From Agapanthus africanus (lineage: Eukaryota; Streptophyta; Magnoliopsida; Asparagales; Amaryllidaceae), in contig CM057337.1 of assembly GCA_030015575.1 (NCBI GenBank), positions 377,355,582-377,419,581 of the forward strand: a stretch of DNA of 64,000 bases. The letters run 5' to 3'. Below are positions 1 through 13,869 of this stretch, piece by piece. Position 1 is the first letter of the stretch; each line of letters starts with the position of its first letter. The notes under the pieces are model-generated. The model ran no database searches. It had not been told where the DNA came from and worked only from the letters and a program-made list of their open reading frames with translations. Position numbers and translations under genes: made by a program.

Positions 1-1644
1 TCAGTGCCTCTGGTTCTATATTGGATATAGAACAGTTCATATCTTAACGTTGTTAAGGTACGGGGAGTTGTCTGGCTTATGATTAAAACCAGACTCTAGA
101 TAACTCAAGGCACGTTTCTGTAATGGCTGTTTGTGGGTTGACCCAGGCTATGACGAGGGTTGACTTTCTACCATATGGAAGATCAATAGTGATATTGTTC
201 TTGACTCGCCACAGTTTTATTAAAAATGGATTTTTTCAGAAAACAGTAGTGGGAGTATGGTAGAACTGGAAGTGATTCCAGAACCACAAACGATTACTGA
301 AGATTTTGATAGGAACCTAAAGATTCAATCTGGTTTGACATTCCATTGGCCACTCCGTAGATAAGGTGGGTAACTTCAGGCACCCGAGAGGTACTCCGGT
401 AGCCTCAAGGACGGTGACAGGGAAGTTCTTGTTTACCCAGACTTGCCATTGCTGTTGTTCCAGGCTGCGAGAGCCGGCAGGAGGATGAGTATAGCGTCGT
501 TCCAAACTAGCTTTAGAAGTGTACGTTTATATGACTCTGCCAGAGGGTTGTCATATTCAGTGGGAGCAGCGGAAGCATTGGTGGACAGGTGGCTTATGTC
601 TATTTATAGAATAAAGCAGATGTAGCGGAGATAGATCATCAATTTCTGATGTGACAGTCATAGGTTTGACTTCATCAGAATAGGGGATGGAACTGTTGAG
701 AAGATAGTAGGGTGTGATGTCCTGGTATTTGGATGACATACACAAAGTAGGAAGTGATATTCCTATACTACAATCGGTTACACTTTGGTCGTCACACAGA
801 GTTTTCTCCACACAGGACTTGGATATTATATCAGACATACTGGTTACTAGATCTATGGTTTTAGATCTGGATTTGGGTGGTTTCCCAATCAGGGTACTTA
901 GACAGCATTCTTAGAGTATTTAGAATGGACGACTCCTGGCACGGTAGTATACCTGCAGGTGATGGAGTCACCCTCTCTAAAGGTGTCTTACAGACTAAAA
1001 GGGAGAGGGATACGCATGATTGGCAGATCACTTGCTTAGACAATTGAGTCAATCATGAGATGTCAAGTACCACACAAGATGTTGTTCTTGCAGGAGATGC
1101 AATAAGTTGATATTAATCCAATCCTGGAGAAACGATCGGAAGCAGTTTTAGTACATAAGTGGATGTTCTAAGGATATGATAACGACAACCTCTTTCAGGA
1201 GACAGTTATCATTCCAGGCTTCCAAGGTGACCTGGACGACAAGGAGGTTGTCAGAGTTATAGTTTTCCTTCTGACGAGGGGCAGTATTTTGGACAGGTGG
1301 TCCAAGGAAATACTGAGGGAGGCATGGCGCAGGATACTGATTAAGTTCAGTTGACGATACAGTCTAAGAAGTTTGAATTTGGAGTTCATTTATGAACTAG
1401 GTCCCATCAGACATCCAGACACATTCTAAGACAGGTATTGCTCATTTCGGGAGATGGCTTTCTCCGCGAACTTGAGATATAGAGAGACATAGAAAGAAAC
1501 ATCAAGGCGGATCCGCTCACTGAGGCTATTCCTCGAACGCAATAGTTTCGCAAACGAGCTTTGTGAGACTGACTAGTAGAGGAGTTGGGTGTTCGGTGTC
1601 ACACGGGCTGTGAGTATGCGACATCGTAATAATTAGCCTTGAGT
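1..1644 (+). pseudogene. Degenerate copia pol (RT to RNase H end) of element H
   Basis: This is a remnant of copia reverse transcriptase and RNase H with no continuous frame. Recognisable pieces are a YLDD box at 726-737 (the usual copia form is YVDD) followed by a DIHKVG-like stretch, and an ADPLTEA motif near 1500-1535 matching the conserved ADPLTKAL end of copia RNase H. Stops and frameshifts separate these blocks, so no protein is expected. Gag, protease and integrase would lie left of the window. The same decayed blocks occur in element C. Confidence 0.75.
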
Positions 1645-1657
1645 GCAAGTGGGAGAT
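1645..1657 (+). other. Polypurine tract of element H
   Basis: GCAAGTGGGAGAT lies directly before the LTR start TGTTGG. This is the usual copia plus-strand priming tract. The same tract abuts the 3' LTRs of elements A, B and (one base different) C. Confidence 0.85.
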
Positions 1658-3767
1658 TGTTGGAGATAGTGCCCTCAGAGTCAATTATTGGTTCACAGGC
1701 ACGTGATTGCAATGATTGAGGGAGGACTTGTCCCAGTAGGACAGTCTTACTCGAGATGATAGTATGCTATCTGGTTTACCTTTATCATCGTGCACTGCTT
1801 CAGGTAACCTTACAGGTCACTATTACACGTTGATAGAGCCCCTAGGATTCTTGCTTGACTGCCAGCTGTATGAGGGCGATCATATACGTGGGAGCTGGTA
1901 GTCTATAGGCACATCCTTAAAAGATCCCTAGTCGTGGGAGTTTCGAGACAGGGCATTGATTCTCCAGAGTAGACTAGTGTATACAGTCGAGACCCCGACG
2001 AGGGGCGGTGGCTGGTCTCACAAGCCACTGGTGTCAGTTGGTTCACCTAAGATGTATACAGGTGCTCATTGGGTTATGAGTACACCGGACAGGACTCGCG
2101 GGAACATGCTAGTTGGTCTTATACCTGACGTCAGATAGCAGTTCCCTGGTGACATGTGTACAGGTTAGTTCATCGACCTGAGGATCGTCATTTGTCTCGT
2201 GTAAGTTCCCACTGTACTTTGATTACTACCCTACCACGCTCAAAGGAGACGTGCAAACAGGTTTTAGTTGGGTATAGTCCCGAGCCACATGGAGGCAGTG
2301 AGCGGATCTTCAGGGGTTCGTCTCTCCCGGTATTGGGGGTGAGGTCGCGCTGTGTCTAGGAGAGCCATTACACGAAGTCCTTGGCCAAGGCAGGAAATTT
2401 ACTGGTAGGTATTCCAGTAGTATCTCAGGGTGTTGTGGGCAACACTCCGACACGACTTGTACCGCTTTTGGGGGTCTGACTTTTACCAACCCCCTAGGCC
2501 CGCCATGCGATGCTCATAGACGAACGGACCGGACTGTACGGATATTGTCACTGACAGGCTCAGTAGGGTGTCAGGATGAGTTCGCTTATCGACGTCACTT
2601 TTGGTCAATACCTGGTAGCCCGTCACGTATTGGCTTATACCTCTGACGTGCTGGTGGTTAAATCCACAGCCATAGTATTGACGAGTCTTTAGAGTCCACC
2701 ACACACAGTTACTCAAGTTTCGGGCGAAACGCTGTAGAAGCCGTATGGATATATGGCAGGGTTCGATCAGATACGTGCGGTATTGTACGGATCAGGATCG
2801 GACGGATATTACTAGCCGGCTTTGGTTTAAGCTGGATCCTAGTATAGTACAGTGTAGTTTTATTTTGTCTCTTTGCATTTGTGTTCAGTGGGAATACAAA
2901 TGCAGGCATGTATTTGCAGTAGCGGGGTTTTCCTGTAATTTATTACGGGATCAGTTTTCTGAAGTTGCCAGTTTGCATTCCGTTCCGGCCGGTTTTCCTT
3001 TGTTCTTTCGCGGCCGGACTTTCCGTTGGAGGGGGGTTATTTGCAAGTGTGCAAATAACATTTTGTAGAGGGGTTTTCTTGCATTATGTGGCATCATGAT
3101 GAGATTCTTTTCCCATCCATTCTTTGCTTTATTTGTGATTAGAAATGAGATGAAAGGTTGATATGATATTGTTATCATTGCTTTTGGTTGTGGCCACCTT
3201 TGAGCTATCCTACACTCACCTCCCTTCTTGATTTTATTCTCCACCATATTTCATAAAGGGGCCGGCCACATTTGAGAGAGAGAGGGTTTTCATTTTGGAT
3301 GAGGAAAATTTGATCATCTCAATTTGCATGTTACATAAATTCTTCTACCTCACTCCAAAGTCCATTCTTGATTCCTCCATCCTCCATGGAAACTAAACCC
3401 CAAAGAGACAAAGACTCTACACTAGCCTACAGCAAACCTTGGGCACGTCGACTTGCCAGCTTCGTGCCCGAGTTGCCTCGGTATAGAGGCGGGAGCCCGT
3501 AAAAGATGCAGACGATGTGGTGCCCTTCCGGCAAGGAGGCGACGACCGGAGTTTCCGCGGGAGATCGGGACGACGACGAGAAGACCGGAGGACTCGGATC
3601 ACTCGGTATATCTCTTCCCTATCTTGTAGTTAGCTGGGAATAGTTAATGGTTCGATCCGGGTTTTAGTGCGCGGTGGTGCCGGTTTGCTAGTTTTCAAAA
3701 TTAAAGTTTTTTTTGCTTCCGCATTTTGGCGTCGGATTGACGGTCGGGGCGCCGCCGTGCACTTACA
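1658..3767 (+). repeat. 3' LTR of element H
   Basis: 2110 bp LTR starting TGTTGGAGATAG and ending CGCACTTACA-like (TG...CA termini). Its limits come from the polypurine tract on the left and the return of E LTR sequence at 3768. It is homologous in inverted orientation to 21663-23668. Short ORFs inside it are not conserved as proteins. Confidence 0.88.
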
Positions 3768-5599
3768 TCACCATGAACTGCTGGGGTGTTATACGCCATC
3801 CACCCGACTTCTCCCCGTAGATATAAATCTACTCACCTGGTCCTCGCTCGCCGGTGCCGACGTCGCCACGCGCTTGCTTGTCGTCTCGAAGTCCACATGG
3901 GGTACCTACATATCATAATGCACCGTATCGCATTAAAATCCGACTCATGACCAAAACGACAAAAGAGTCCCACATAGTTCAAAACCTATGGTTGCTTTCA
4001 CAAATCAACCCAAAAACCCTCGATGTTGGCATACGAACGCCAAACCATCGAGAAAAACCCAAACACACCCATTTACACATTCAAAAACACTAATTATAAT
4101 ATGAAATAGGTTGCAATTCACAAAAACCTCAAACACACTTTAAAATCTATTTTTCCGAAAATCTAGCAAGCAAAATTAACCGTTTTAGAACAAAACTCGA
4201 GGTTTAAACAAATCTAGCGGCCACAATATCCACTAAATATCATAACTAAGTCATATAAACCATTTCTATAATTTATTCTCATAAATTTGCATAAATTCCA
4301 AAATCCTAGTTTGCAAAAATATCGATTTTAACACCTTTTATTGCAAAATTCACAATTCATCAATTAAGCTTGGTTTTGCATGATCTAAATTTCTAAACAA
4401 AAAATTAAAATGTTAATAAAGTCATCAAAACCTTAGTTAGATTTTAAATCGCCCATTTGCAACTAAAAGGTAAAAGCTAGTTTGCTTAAATAAAACTAAA
4501 TTGGATTTTTCAATGTTACAATTAGCACTAAGCAACAAGATTACATTTGCATGCCCTAAGATGCAAAAATACATCACATAACCATGCACAATTGATCACC
4601 ATTCAACTCCAAAACAAACCCTCACTTCAATTTCACAAACCCTAATCTTGAATTTGGACTTGAAATTTAAAACCTAAACCAAACCCTTCATTAACATAAT
4701 TTGAAGCAATAACAAACAACTCAAAAAAAAGAACAAGATTTATACATCACAAGCATCTTGAGATCAACATGAAACTTGTCGTCAAAATGCAAACTTTTCA
4801 CCATGATCCACGCTTGATAGGTTAAGGAGAAATGGGTAGGAGTCGGATTTGAGTTTTAGCTTCATTTTTTATGGAATTTTAAGTATTTTGTGGAATTTTT
4901 TTTGAGGTGAAATGAGAAGAATAAGGGGGGGGAGAGGGCTGCTGCAGTAGGAGGGTGTGGTCGGCTAGAAATGGGGAGGGGGAGAGAGAGAGAGTGTGGT
5001 GTGGGTATAAGGAATGGTCAAAGTCAATAAAGTCAAGCTTCTTTCTTTATTAAACCCCTTTTTCTTTACTCTTCTCTTGATTTTTCTTTTAACAATTCAA
5101 GTGGGGAAAATGAGGGGGCACATGGGCTTCTGATTTGGAGAGGGGAGAGAGGGTGTGGGTGAGTGTGGGTGAGGCAAAAATGATAAATGTTATACCCCAA
5201 TATCTATTTACGCTAATTTCACTATTTAAGCCTTTTTCTTCGATATTTTCTAAAACTGTTTAACAATTTCATTTCATTTCAAAAACAACATGTTAAAATT
5301 TTGTTTAATGTGTTATGATGCACAAAATTTGTTTCAACCCATTCCAATTTGTAATTTTCCCTAATTAAATGTATTAGTGACGGCTTAAAATAATATTAAA
5401 ATAATTAATTTCGGAAAATTTTTCTGAAAATTAGATATTTTACCTGTGGCTCAAGAATCACCAAATACTAGCATTACATAGCTAGAATATGTATATTTAA
5501 TTTTATAATAAAAATATTTGTATTTTGACTTTTTACACAAAACCCCCTTATTTTACCGATTTTCCAAAATTTCACCGAAACGATTTTCAAAACGTTACA
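3768..5599 (-). repeat. 3' LTR of element E, truncated by H
   Basis: Homologous throughout to 11224-13034 in the same direction. It ends (minus-strand start) at TGTAACG, rc of 5593-5599, next to the polypurine tract. The missing part lies beyond H to the left. It contains a short GA repeat near 4981-4995 and AT-rich unique sequence with no gene. Confidence 0.87.
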
Positions 5600-5616
5600 A
5601 TCTTCCTCCCTTAAAG
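5600..5616 (-). other. Polypurine tract of element E
   Basis: On the minus strand CTTTAAGGGAGGAAGAT precedes the LTR start TGTAACG. The equivalent tract occurs in G (15729-15742) and I (21011-21026). Confidence 0.82.
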
Positions 5617-6289
5617 AAATTCGGTCCCCGAATTTAAATTAAACTTCCCCCAAATACTAAAACATCTAAGCAAAACCATCAAGTCGTCGGGGCTCCGAAA
5701 TAATAAATACATAAAACAAATCGTAGCGCAGCGCATGCGCATGAAAAATGAGCATATAACTCAAAACCAAAACTCCATCCAGCATCCTGCAATCATCGGA
5801 GTCATGGTGAAGACACAATGTCTAAATCCAAAATGAAAATCAATATGATATACATCATTAAAACATCTGGAAGTAATGCATGCCAAATCTTCTTCAAATC
5901 GCTGTGCGATGCTCGCAGCACTGCATAGTGGCGGACGTCTATTGTAAGAAAATAACTACATATATATATCCTTTGTTTAATATGTACGTCCCGCCGTTTT
6001 CAAAGCAATTTCAGAAGGGTTTCCTTTATAAAATGTTTCGTGTCATCTCAGACACGTAGGTAAATACTGAGACTATAGCTCTTCTTTGGAAATCCCTTCG
6101 ATAACTATCAATACATGTAAAAATATACTCAGGTACTGTCCTGTGACTAGTCCTGCTCAGTACTAAACAAAATAGCAAACATCATAAAATATACTGCTCC
6201 AACATAAATCAGTCCCAAATATATATATGAATGCCATGTACGTCTGGAGCGCACGGAAATCAAAATCCATAAAAGTGCCATACATGTGC

Positions 6290-6640
6290 ACGGACACAAT
6301 ATCTAAGTGCATCGGGTGTGCATGAAACATCTGTCAAGGGAAACAAGTGTGCCTGACAGCAAAAACGGGTGCATCTGACATTCACGAAGAATCTCGATTT
6401 AGTGAATCTGGTGTGCACCAAAATTGTATCTCAAACATGCGCTCAACATGCGCAAAAATCCAAATCAGGTGCACAGGGTGCACAAAACAAATATCGAGCA
6501 TCACAATCGAAATCGAGGTCCAGTGCATCGAAGGGCAAAAAATGCGTAACACTGCACTGCAAGCATATGTGAACTATACCGAGTGCAAAAACCAAATCGT
6601 GTGCGTATATACGCATAAAATCAACTCAACTGTATGAAAC
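6290..6640 (-). repeat. GTGCAC-centred degenerate repeat array in E
   Basis: Many GTGCA/TGCAC words recur at irregular tens-of-bases intervals, separated by ATCGAAATC-like spacers (for example near 6294, 6317, 6369, 6410, 6470). The same array, decayed differently, is present in G at 14560-15065. It appears to be an old short-unit tandem array internal to the LARD family. Confidence 0.55.
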
Positions 6641-7369
6641 CCATAAAATCATAAACATGAGAAACCAAGGCACGAAAACGATAACGAGTGCAACAACTGT
6701 GCAAAAATCGTAAATACGCAGTAGGTGCAACCATGGTATATGAAAACAAATATCATGAAACTCAATCATCAAAATCAGTCATGCGAATAAATCGCCCAAA
6801 ATACCGAAATCAAGTATGGCGGAATAGTCCCACTCAAGCACATCCTCCAAGAATCTATGGCCAACTGTCGTGGTCACTCATAGCATGTCTCGTCTACGAT
6901 CCTGAACTCTGGCCTGCCGGTGTGCGTAACATGACCACTCCTGGGTCCAAGTCTTCTCGTAATTCATCCCAGAAAGGTCCTGTTGAGATCTCTCCCAAAT
7001 CTCGCCTATGCCGAACTGTCCGAAAGTCATCGTCCCTTACTAGATCTGTGGTCATTCCCGAATGGCTGCATACTCATCGCGACACCTTCTGGAAGGTATA
7101 TCCAAGCACAATGCCTCGGCATGCGTATCGCATCTCTGATGTCGGCAGAGTGGAACGCCATCTTATTCAGATCTGGTACGAACCTCTTACTCCACTTTTC
7201 TCTAATGTCGACTGCTTCGGACTCATCTCGTCGGGGCTGCATGGACTGAGCTCTAACGACTATCCTCGTATCTGGAGTCTCCCAAGAAATGCATCTGACC
7301 ACCTAGCATCCGAATGAAGTCGAACCATCCGATCGATTCGTTAAAATCTCATAATCCCCCAAGAGCTCA

Positions 7370-7580
7370 ACATCTTGGTTACAGTTTAATAGTATCGAGT
7401 ACATACCACAGCATCGGTGGTCCAGCCGTAAAGGGCAAACTCAAGCCTCACTAATGGCGCCGCGGAACTGCTGCGAACCCTAAGGTTCAAAGGCTTTCAC
7501 ACGGTCATTAAGTCGAGTTAGGGTTTCATTCTTCTAGAGGGTCCATAGAATTGCCTGCATGTCTTTCTGAATACTTTAAA
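7370..7580 (-). other. Leader block of E shared with copia A/B
   Basis: On the minus strand this block lies about 740-940 nt after the primer site. ATGGACCCTCTAGAAGA (rc of 7530-7546) is identical to 42607-42623 in copia element A, and TACGGCTGGACC, AACTCGA and other words follow in the same order. It is also collinear with G 13870-14115. Confidence 0.75.
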
Positions 7581-8311
7581 CTTGGAATAATAGGTTTCTG
7601 ACATTCGATCGTCTGTGTCGATTTTCAACGTCTCCGCGTGAAGTCGTCTTTAGCTGGAATCAATCTATCTGATGACCTCGCATTGGGGTAGCGAACGAAC
7701 CACATGTCCTAGTCATTCATCCCCGAGTGACTAGCGACCTTCTATCATCTCTTAGTACAACTAGTACTGCAATAGCTCCAACATCTGGGGCGATATCTCG
7801 TCGTTCGCAGCAATAACTGGCTCACTCGTCTGCACGGTGAACAGTGCCTCAATCATCATGAATAAGCAATGTGCCAACGGTCATCAAAATCTGGCTGGCC
7901 TCTATCATGAGCTCAATCCTCTGGTGCCGATCAGCATATCCGAGTAACCTCATACAGCGATCCATCCCACGCTCGTGGCGTGAAAATACAATAAAAAGAC
8001 ACATCTCTGCAATCGTGTGTCGCCGGAATTACACCCTGGTCAGTCCTCGTTCGTGACGAGCTTGTGCTGACCGCAACTCTAGCTGTAGCTCTCCCTGATC
8101 GTAATCGTGGCAGCAAAACCATAACTTGTACCGATGAGGCTAGATCAGGAATGAATATAACACTGAGCAAAGAAATGTACGTCCTATGTCTTCTTAAGTG
8201 GAGTAGCGTATCGTAAATATGCCGTGGAACATACCCACGGTACATCACTGTACATTAGTTAACTATTCCATCAACCAAGGGTCATCCTACGCTCCGAAGG
8301 TAAAACCTAAC

Positions 8312-8323
8312 GCTCTGATACCA
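8312..8323 (-). other. Primer binding site (tRNA-iMet) of element E
   Basis: The minus strand reads TGGTATCAGAGC, the standard complement of the plant initiator tRNA-Met 3' end. It is 4 nt from the LTR end GTGATA. Confidence 0.85.
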
Positions 8324-8327
8324 ATTT

Positions 8328-10406
8328 TATCACGTCTTGAAAGTACGGAACATGATCGGCACTTAAACTACGAACGTCTCGAGGCGTACGTAGTCTAAGT
8401 AAACCGAAAACCCAGAAATCCAAACCAAGAAAAGTAGTAGAGTGAAGGAAAAACCAACTTAAAACAAGTAGTTTTAATAGCATAAGCCGAATTATGCGTT
8501 TTTAAAAACATCAAGTATTTTCTGAAAATTTCGGCAGAGTCTCGTTTGTAAATACCGGCCCCCCAAAATGGGATACAACATGAATAGTATATGAAATCAA
8601 TAAAAAGGCATCCCCAAGCGGGAGATAGCTCTTCGTCAATCGACGGTCACAACCACGCAAGCAATATAATATACAACGCTAAGGGAGAGGATCAAAACTC
8701 AAAAGGAAACTCAAAACAACAAGAAATCCACAGAAATATAACGCGCGACTCTAAGGTCGAAAGAATAACATCACTGGTCTCTATCACAAAAATAAATACA
8801 TGTTTGGTTGATGGAACTTCTAGATACAACAGAATAATAATATACAAGGTATATAATGAGGGGTACGATACAAATAAACCCACCTACTAGCAAGTCACCC
8901 GAAAAGAAGTGGTGCCAGCAAAACCGTAATGAAAACTGTACGGCAAAACCTGCAAGAACTGTGGCACAACGGGGGTGAGTTGATAACTCGTGAATAGAAT
9001 ACATCTACGAACAGGAATCGCATGTATGACGCAATCCTAGGTCATACGAAAATAATATATAATCCTCAAATATAAAACCTGCAGCCTATAACAATGGCTA
9101 GGGTAAATATCTAACCCAAATTTAATCCCATCTGCCCGTGTCAGTGCCTCAGGTAGCAATATATCATATGGATGCGGTATGAATGCATGGAAAGAGAATA
9201 GATGAAACTGAAGAAACTGCTTTCATAACTTAGTGAGATTTTTGTATATTTAAAATGAGGTATCATAATGAAATTAGCATAAACAGTGTCTAGCATCGAC
9301 ACAAAACAAGTATCCAAATATCTCGATATCTCTGTGTCGCAATCTCTGTACCTCAATATCTCAAATATCTCTGTATGTCTCAATCTCACTATCTAAGGCG
9401 CCGTCAGTCCAGACCGACCCGTAATATCCATCTCAAGACCATGACGGTATCCTCCGGATATCCGACGCGTCGGGTAAAATCACCGGTAGGTAGTGCTCCC
9501 CTGCCAGGCTCACATCGTCATCACCACGCGCTTCTTGCCCCGGGGTACCTTACCGGGTCCACCATGTACCCGAAACGGTTCATCCGTCTTCTCGAATCGG
9601 GTTTCGAAATCCATCAGCAAACTCATGGTGGACGACTCATACATCATGGGAAAACCGCGCTTTTCATTTAAAAAGAGAGAGAAGAAGTTTGTATAAGTTT
9701 TGCGGTTTTCCCCCAAATCCATAAAATCTCATAGAAATCCGAATCCAAAACCTCAATAGCACGTAAAATAGTGAATATATGCATAAGAATCCATGAATGC
9801 GGCATAACAATGAATAAGAGTATGCATGAAGTGACAAGTAATAACTACAATGTCTAAACTTGCATATAAGGCAAGTACATTAATATCATGTCAAAACTAC
9901 TATCTAACAAGCTAAGTCAAGCAGTAATATTCTCTAAGTTTACGTAACATGGCAATTACCGATGAAGATGTGTGTGAGCCGGCAAGTAAGTGTACGTGGT
10001 ACATACGCATCATCGGTAATGGTGCTGGTGTCCTAACAGCATGATATCAATAATGGAATAAGAATCACAAAATAAGTATGCGATGCGGAGCGAATAGCAA
10101 TAATGTGCGGGAGCTGAATACTAAACACAATGATAACTAATTTGCATTTAATAAGATATGGGTTCTACAGTGGTGCCATTTGAAAAAACACGAATCGTGG
10201 GGTTTTGAAAATAAGGGCTATAGTGTTTTTAACAAAAGATACGTCATTTGAAAAATCCGTAGAATCCCTGACCTATCATTTAAAATACCCACGATCCATT
10301 TGTTTTGAAATAGGTAGGAATCTAACCTGGTCTAATAACTACACGAAACTATACAGCTGAACTAACAAGCTAACTGAAGGTAAGGAAACCGCCTAACATC
10401 TGAGTC

Positions 10407-10440
<34 letters not shown>

Positions 10441-13034
10441 GATATTAGTCGGTGATCCCGCCTCAATAATATCACATCCGATGCTATATCTATAATCTGA
10501 CATCCCAAGTCCAGAGTGCTGATCAATCATCAATATATAGCTCGTACGTAAATCCGTCGTACGGCATCCCCAAATCTGGGTACGGGTCAATATCATACTC
10601 ATCATACAGTTCATCTGGTATCCTCTTTATCATGATCATCATCTGGGGTACTGACCTACGTCTCGTACAATACTAATATCATCAATATATCAAGATCTGA
10701 CTACTGATCGACAATCTCGTACAAACCAATATCATCAGCACATATCATCAATAAGAAGGATACATTGCTCAATGCGACCCATTATAATTATCTTAACATA
10801 TCCTATCTCATATTACAATCACATGTCAATTATTCAATGTACATCACTATTCACATGGTATCGTCGTCCAAAGATCCGCTATAACATCAGGACGTATCTC
10901 AAGAACGAATCCTGCCATATCACCGATCTCACGGCTTCAACTCAAATCTCATCGACTCATCTCAATCCCAAGTATCATCCTCAATCCGTATGTGAACACA
11001 TAGTCCCATACCCATATGAACACATAGCTTTATAATCCCATATAAGCACATATGAAAGAAGAATGTATGCAAATATGGGTGTGTGTGTGTAAATGTGATG
11101 CAACCTCTACTCTAGGGTCTCGCAACACTAAACCTACCCAACCACACCTAAAATCTATCCTTATCATCAATATACTCAACAATATATAATCAATATGTAT
11201 GTGTGCATACGTATTCGTATAAATCACCATGAACTGCGGTGGTGCTATACGCCATCCACCCGACTTCTCCCCGTAGATATAAATCTACTCACCAGGTCCT
11301 CGCTCGCCGGTGCCGACGTCGCCACGCGCTTGCTTGTCGTCTCGAAGTCCACATGGGGTACCTACATATTATAACGCACCGTATCACATTAAAATCCGAC
11401 TCATGACCATAACGACACACGAGTCCCACATAGGTCAAAACCTATGGTTGCTTTCACAAATCAAACCCAAAACCCTCGATGTTGGCGTACAAACGCCAAA
11501 CCATCGAGAAAAACCCGATCACACCCATTTACACATTCAAAAACATTAATTATAATATGAAATAGGTTGCAATTCACAAAAACCTCAAACTCACTTTAAA
11601 AGCTATTTTTCCGAAAATCTTGCAAGAAAAATTAACCGTTTTAGTACAAAACTCGATATTTAAACAAATCTAGCGGCCACAATATCCACTAAATATCATA
11701 ACTAATTCATATAAACCATTTCTACAATTTATTCCCATAAATTTGCATAAATTCCAAAATCCTAGTTTGCAAAAATATCAATTTTTAACTCCTTTTATAG
11801 CAAAATTCACAATTCATCAATTAAGCTTGGTTTTGCATGATCTAAATTGCTAAACAACAAATTAAAATGCTAATAAAGTCATCAAAACTTTAATTAGATT
11901 TTAAATCGCCCATTTGCAACTAAAAGCTAAAATCTAGTTTGCTTAAATAAAACTAAATTGGATTTTTCAATGTTACAATTAGCACTAAGCAACAAGATTA
12001 CATTTGCATGCCCTAAGATACAAAAATACATCACATAACCATGCATAATTGATCACCATTCAACTCCAAAACAAAACCCTCACTTCAATTTCACAAACCC
12101 TAATCTTGAAATTTAAAACCTAAACTAAACCCTTCATTAACATAATTTGAAGTAATAACAAACAACTCAAATAAAAGAACAAGATTTGTACCTCACAACC
12201 ATCTTGAGATCAACATGAAACTTCTCCCCAAAATGCAAACTTTTCACCATGATCCATGCTTGATAGGTTAAGGAGAAATGGGTAGGAGTCGGATTTGAGT
12301 TTTGATGGAATTTTAAGCATTTTGTGGAATTTTTTTTGAGGTGAAATGAGAAGAATAAGAGGGGGGAGAGGGCTGCTGCAGTAGGAGGGTGTGGTCGGCT
12401 GGAAATGGGGAGGGGGAGAGAGAGAGAGTGTGGTGTGGGTATAAGGAATGGTCAAAGTCAACAAAGTCAAGCTTCTTTCTTTATTAAAACCCTTTTTCTT
12501 TACTCTTCTCTTGATTTTTCTTTTAACAATTCAAGTGGGGAAAATGAGGGGGCACATGGGCTGCTGATTTGGAGAGGGGAGAGAGTGTGTGGGTGAGTGT
12601 GGGTGAGGGAAAAATGATAAATGTTATACCCCAATATCTATTTGCGCTAATTTCACTATTTAAGCCTTTTTCTTCGATATTTTCTAAAACCGTTTAACAA
12701 TTTCATTTACTTTCAAAAACAACATGTTAAAATTTTGTTTAATATGTTATGATGCACAAAATTTGTTTCAACCCATTCCAATTTGTAATTTTCCCTAATT
12801 AAATGTATTAGTGACGGCTTTAAATAATATTAAAATAATTAATTTCGGAAAAATTTTAAGAAAATTAGAAATTTTACCAGTGGCTCAAGAAACACCAAAT
12901 ACTAGCAATTACATAGCTAGAATATGTATATTTAATTTTTTAATAAAAATATTTGTATTTTGACTTTTTACAGAAAAACCCCTTATTTTATCGATTTTCC
13001 GAAATTTCACCGAAACGATTTTCAAAACGTTACA
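8328..13034 (-). repeat. 5' LTR of element E (complete, 4.7 kb)
   Basis: Its limits are the primer site on the left and, on the right, the TGTAACG terminus followed by G sequence at 13035. Termini are TGT...ATA on the minus strand, so the usual terminal CA has probably mutated. The half near 13034 matches 3768-5599; the half near 8328 has its only other copy in the G LTR (inverted). It holds a (TA)n tract at 10411-10440. I see no gene in it. Confidence 0.82.
10411..10440. repeat. (CATA)n/(TA)n microsatellite
   Basis: CATACATACA followed by ten TA units, inside the E LTR. Confidence 0.95.
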
Positions 13035-13869
13035 AGAGTCTAGGGCGTTTATATATATTCAAAACCTAGGCTTGACCTTACGGAACTTAGACTTGGTCGA
13101 GGGGGTATTAGAACGGAACATTCGTCGCATAGGTTGACCTTGGTTAATGGAGTAGGTGACTTAAGTAGAGTGATGTACCTTGTGTATGTTTCGCGGCATA
13201 CTTACGATACCCTACTCCGCTTAAGGAGCCTTAGGATGTACATTTCGTTGCACAGTATTTTATTCATTCCTATGATCTATCCTTATCGATATATGTTTGT
13301 GGTTTTGTTACCACGGTTGCACGGGCAGAGAGAGCTGTGGCTAGAGTTGCGGTGAGCATGAGCTCGTCTTGGACGAGGAATGACCAGGGCAAAATTCCGG
13401 TGACACACGATTGCATAGATGTGTCATTTTATTGTGTTTTCGCGCCATGAGCGTGTTGATGGGCTGTTTTACTAAAATTTCTCGAACGTCCAGATCAGCA
13501 CCAGAGGACTGGGCTACTGCTGGAGGGAAGCTAGAATGTGATGACCGTCAATGCACCGTTATTCTTGATGATTGAGGTACTATTTAGCATGCAGATGAAT
13601 AAGCCAAATGTTGCTGCGACTGATAAGATACCGCCTTAGATGTTTGAAGCTATTGCAGCATGAGTTTATACTTAGAGATATGATAGAAGATCGCTAGTCA
13701 CCCAAGGATGAAGGACAAGGACATATGATTCGTTTACATACCCCGATGCGAGGTCATCAAAATGATTGATTTCAGGTAGAGAAGACTTCATACAGGCACG
13801 TGGCGAGTCGATAGGAAACGAACGATTGTCAGAAACCCATTTTTCCAGGTTTAAGGTATTCGGAAAAAA

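Larger units (their letters stand above)
1..3767 (+). mobile_element. Element H: 3' part of a Ty1/copia retrotransposon
   Basis: The 3' portion of a copia-type LTR element runs off the left edge. In order on the plus strand come a degenerate RT-RNase H region, a polypurine tract and a complete 3' LTR ending ACTTACA at 3767. The same family, inverted, forms element C; its internal part 23669-25312 matches 1-1657 and its LTR 21663-23668 matches 1658-3767. H lies inside the 3' LTR of element E: the E sequence resumes at 3768 and matches the intact E LTR from 11224. The 5 bp after H, TCACC, is the expected target duplication, but its partner is outside the window. Confidence 0.88.
5600..8327 (-). 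other. Non-coding internal domain of element E
   Basis: This 2.7 kb stretch joins the polypurine tract to the primer site and holds no credible coding frame on the element strand. It is collinear with G internal (13035-15742) in inverse orientation. Landmarks are a run of GTGCA-centred repeats at about 6290-6640, the leader block shared with copia A/B at about 7370-7580, and a short stretch near 8040-8110 (rich in Arg and Ser codons on the minus strand) that could be the decayed start of a gag frame. A 209-codon ORF on the opposite strand (6688-7317) has no counterpart in G and is taken as chance. Confidence 0.75.
3768..13034 (-). mobile_element. Element E: LARD-like non-coding LTR retrotransposon
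   Basis: Minus-strand element with a very long LTR (4707 bp, complete copy 8328-13034), a 2728 bp internal domain (5600-8327) and a left 3' LTR of which 1832 bp are visible before element H interrupts it. A primer site for initiator tRNA-Met and a polypurine tract are in the right places. No gag or pol frame exists in either strand of the internal domain. Long LTRs around a non-coding core match the large retrotransposon derivative (LARD) class described in plants. Its closest relative here is G. The two E LTRs differ at about 12 of the first 215 aligned positions (hand count). Confidence 0.82.

Noticed and set aside
6688-7317. 209-codon ORF on the plus strand of element E
   Set aside because: It runs against the element's own strand, has no recognisable domain, is absent from the collinear part of G, and overlaps the GTGCA repeat area and leader region.
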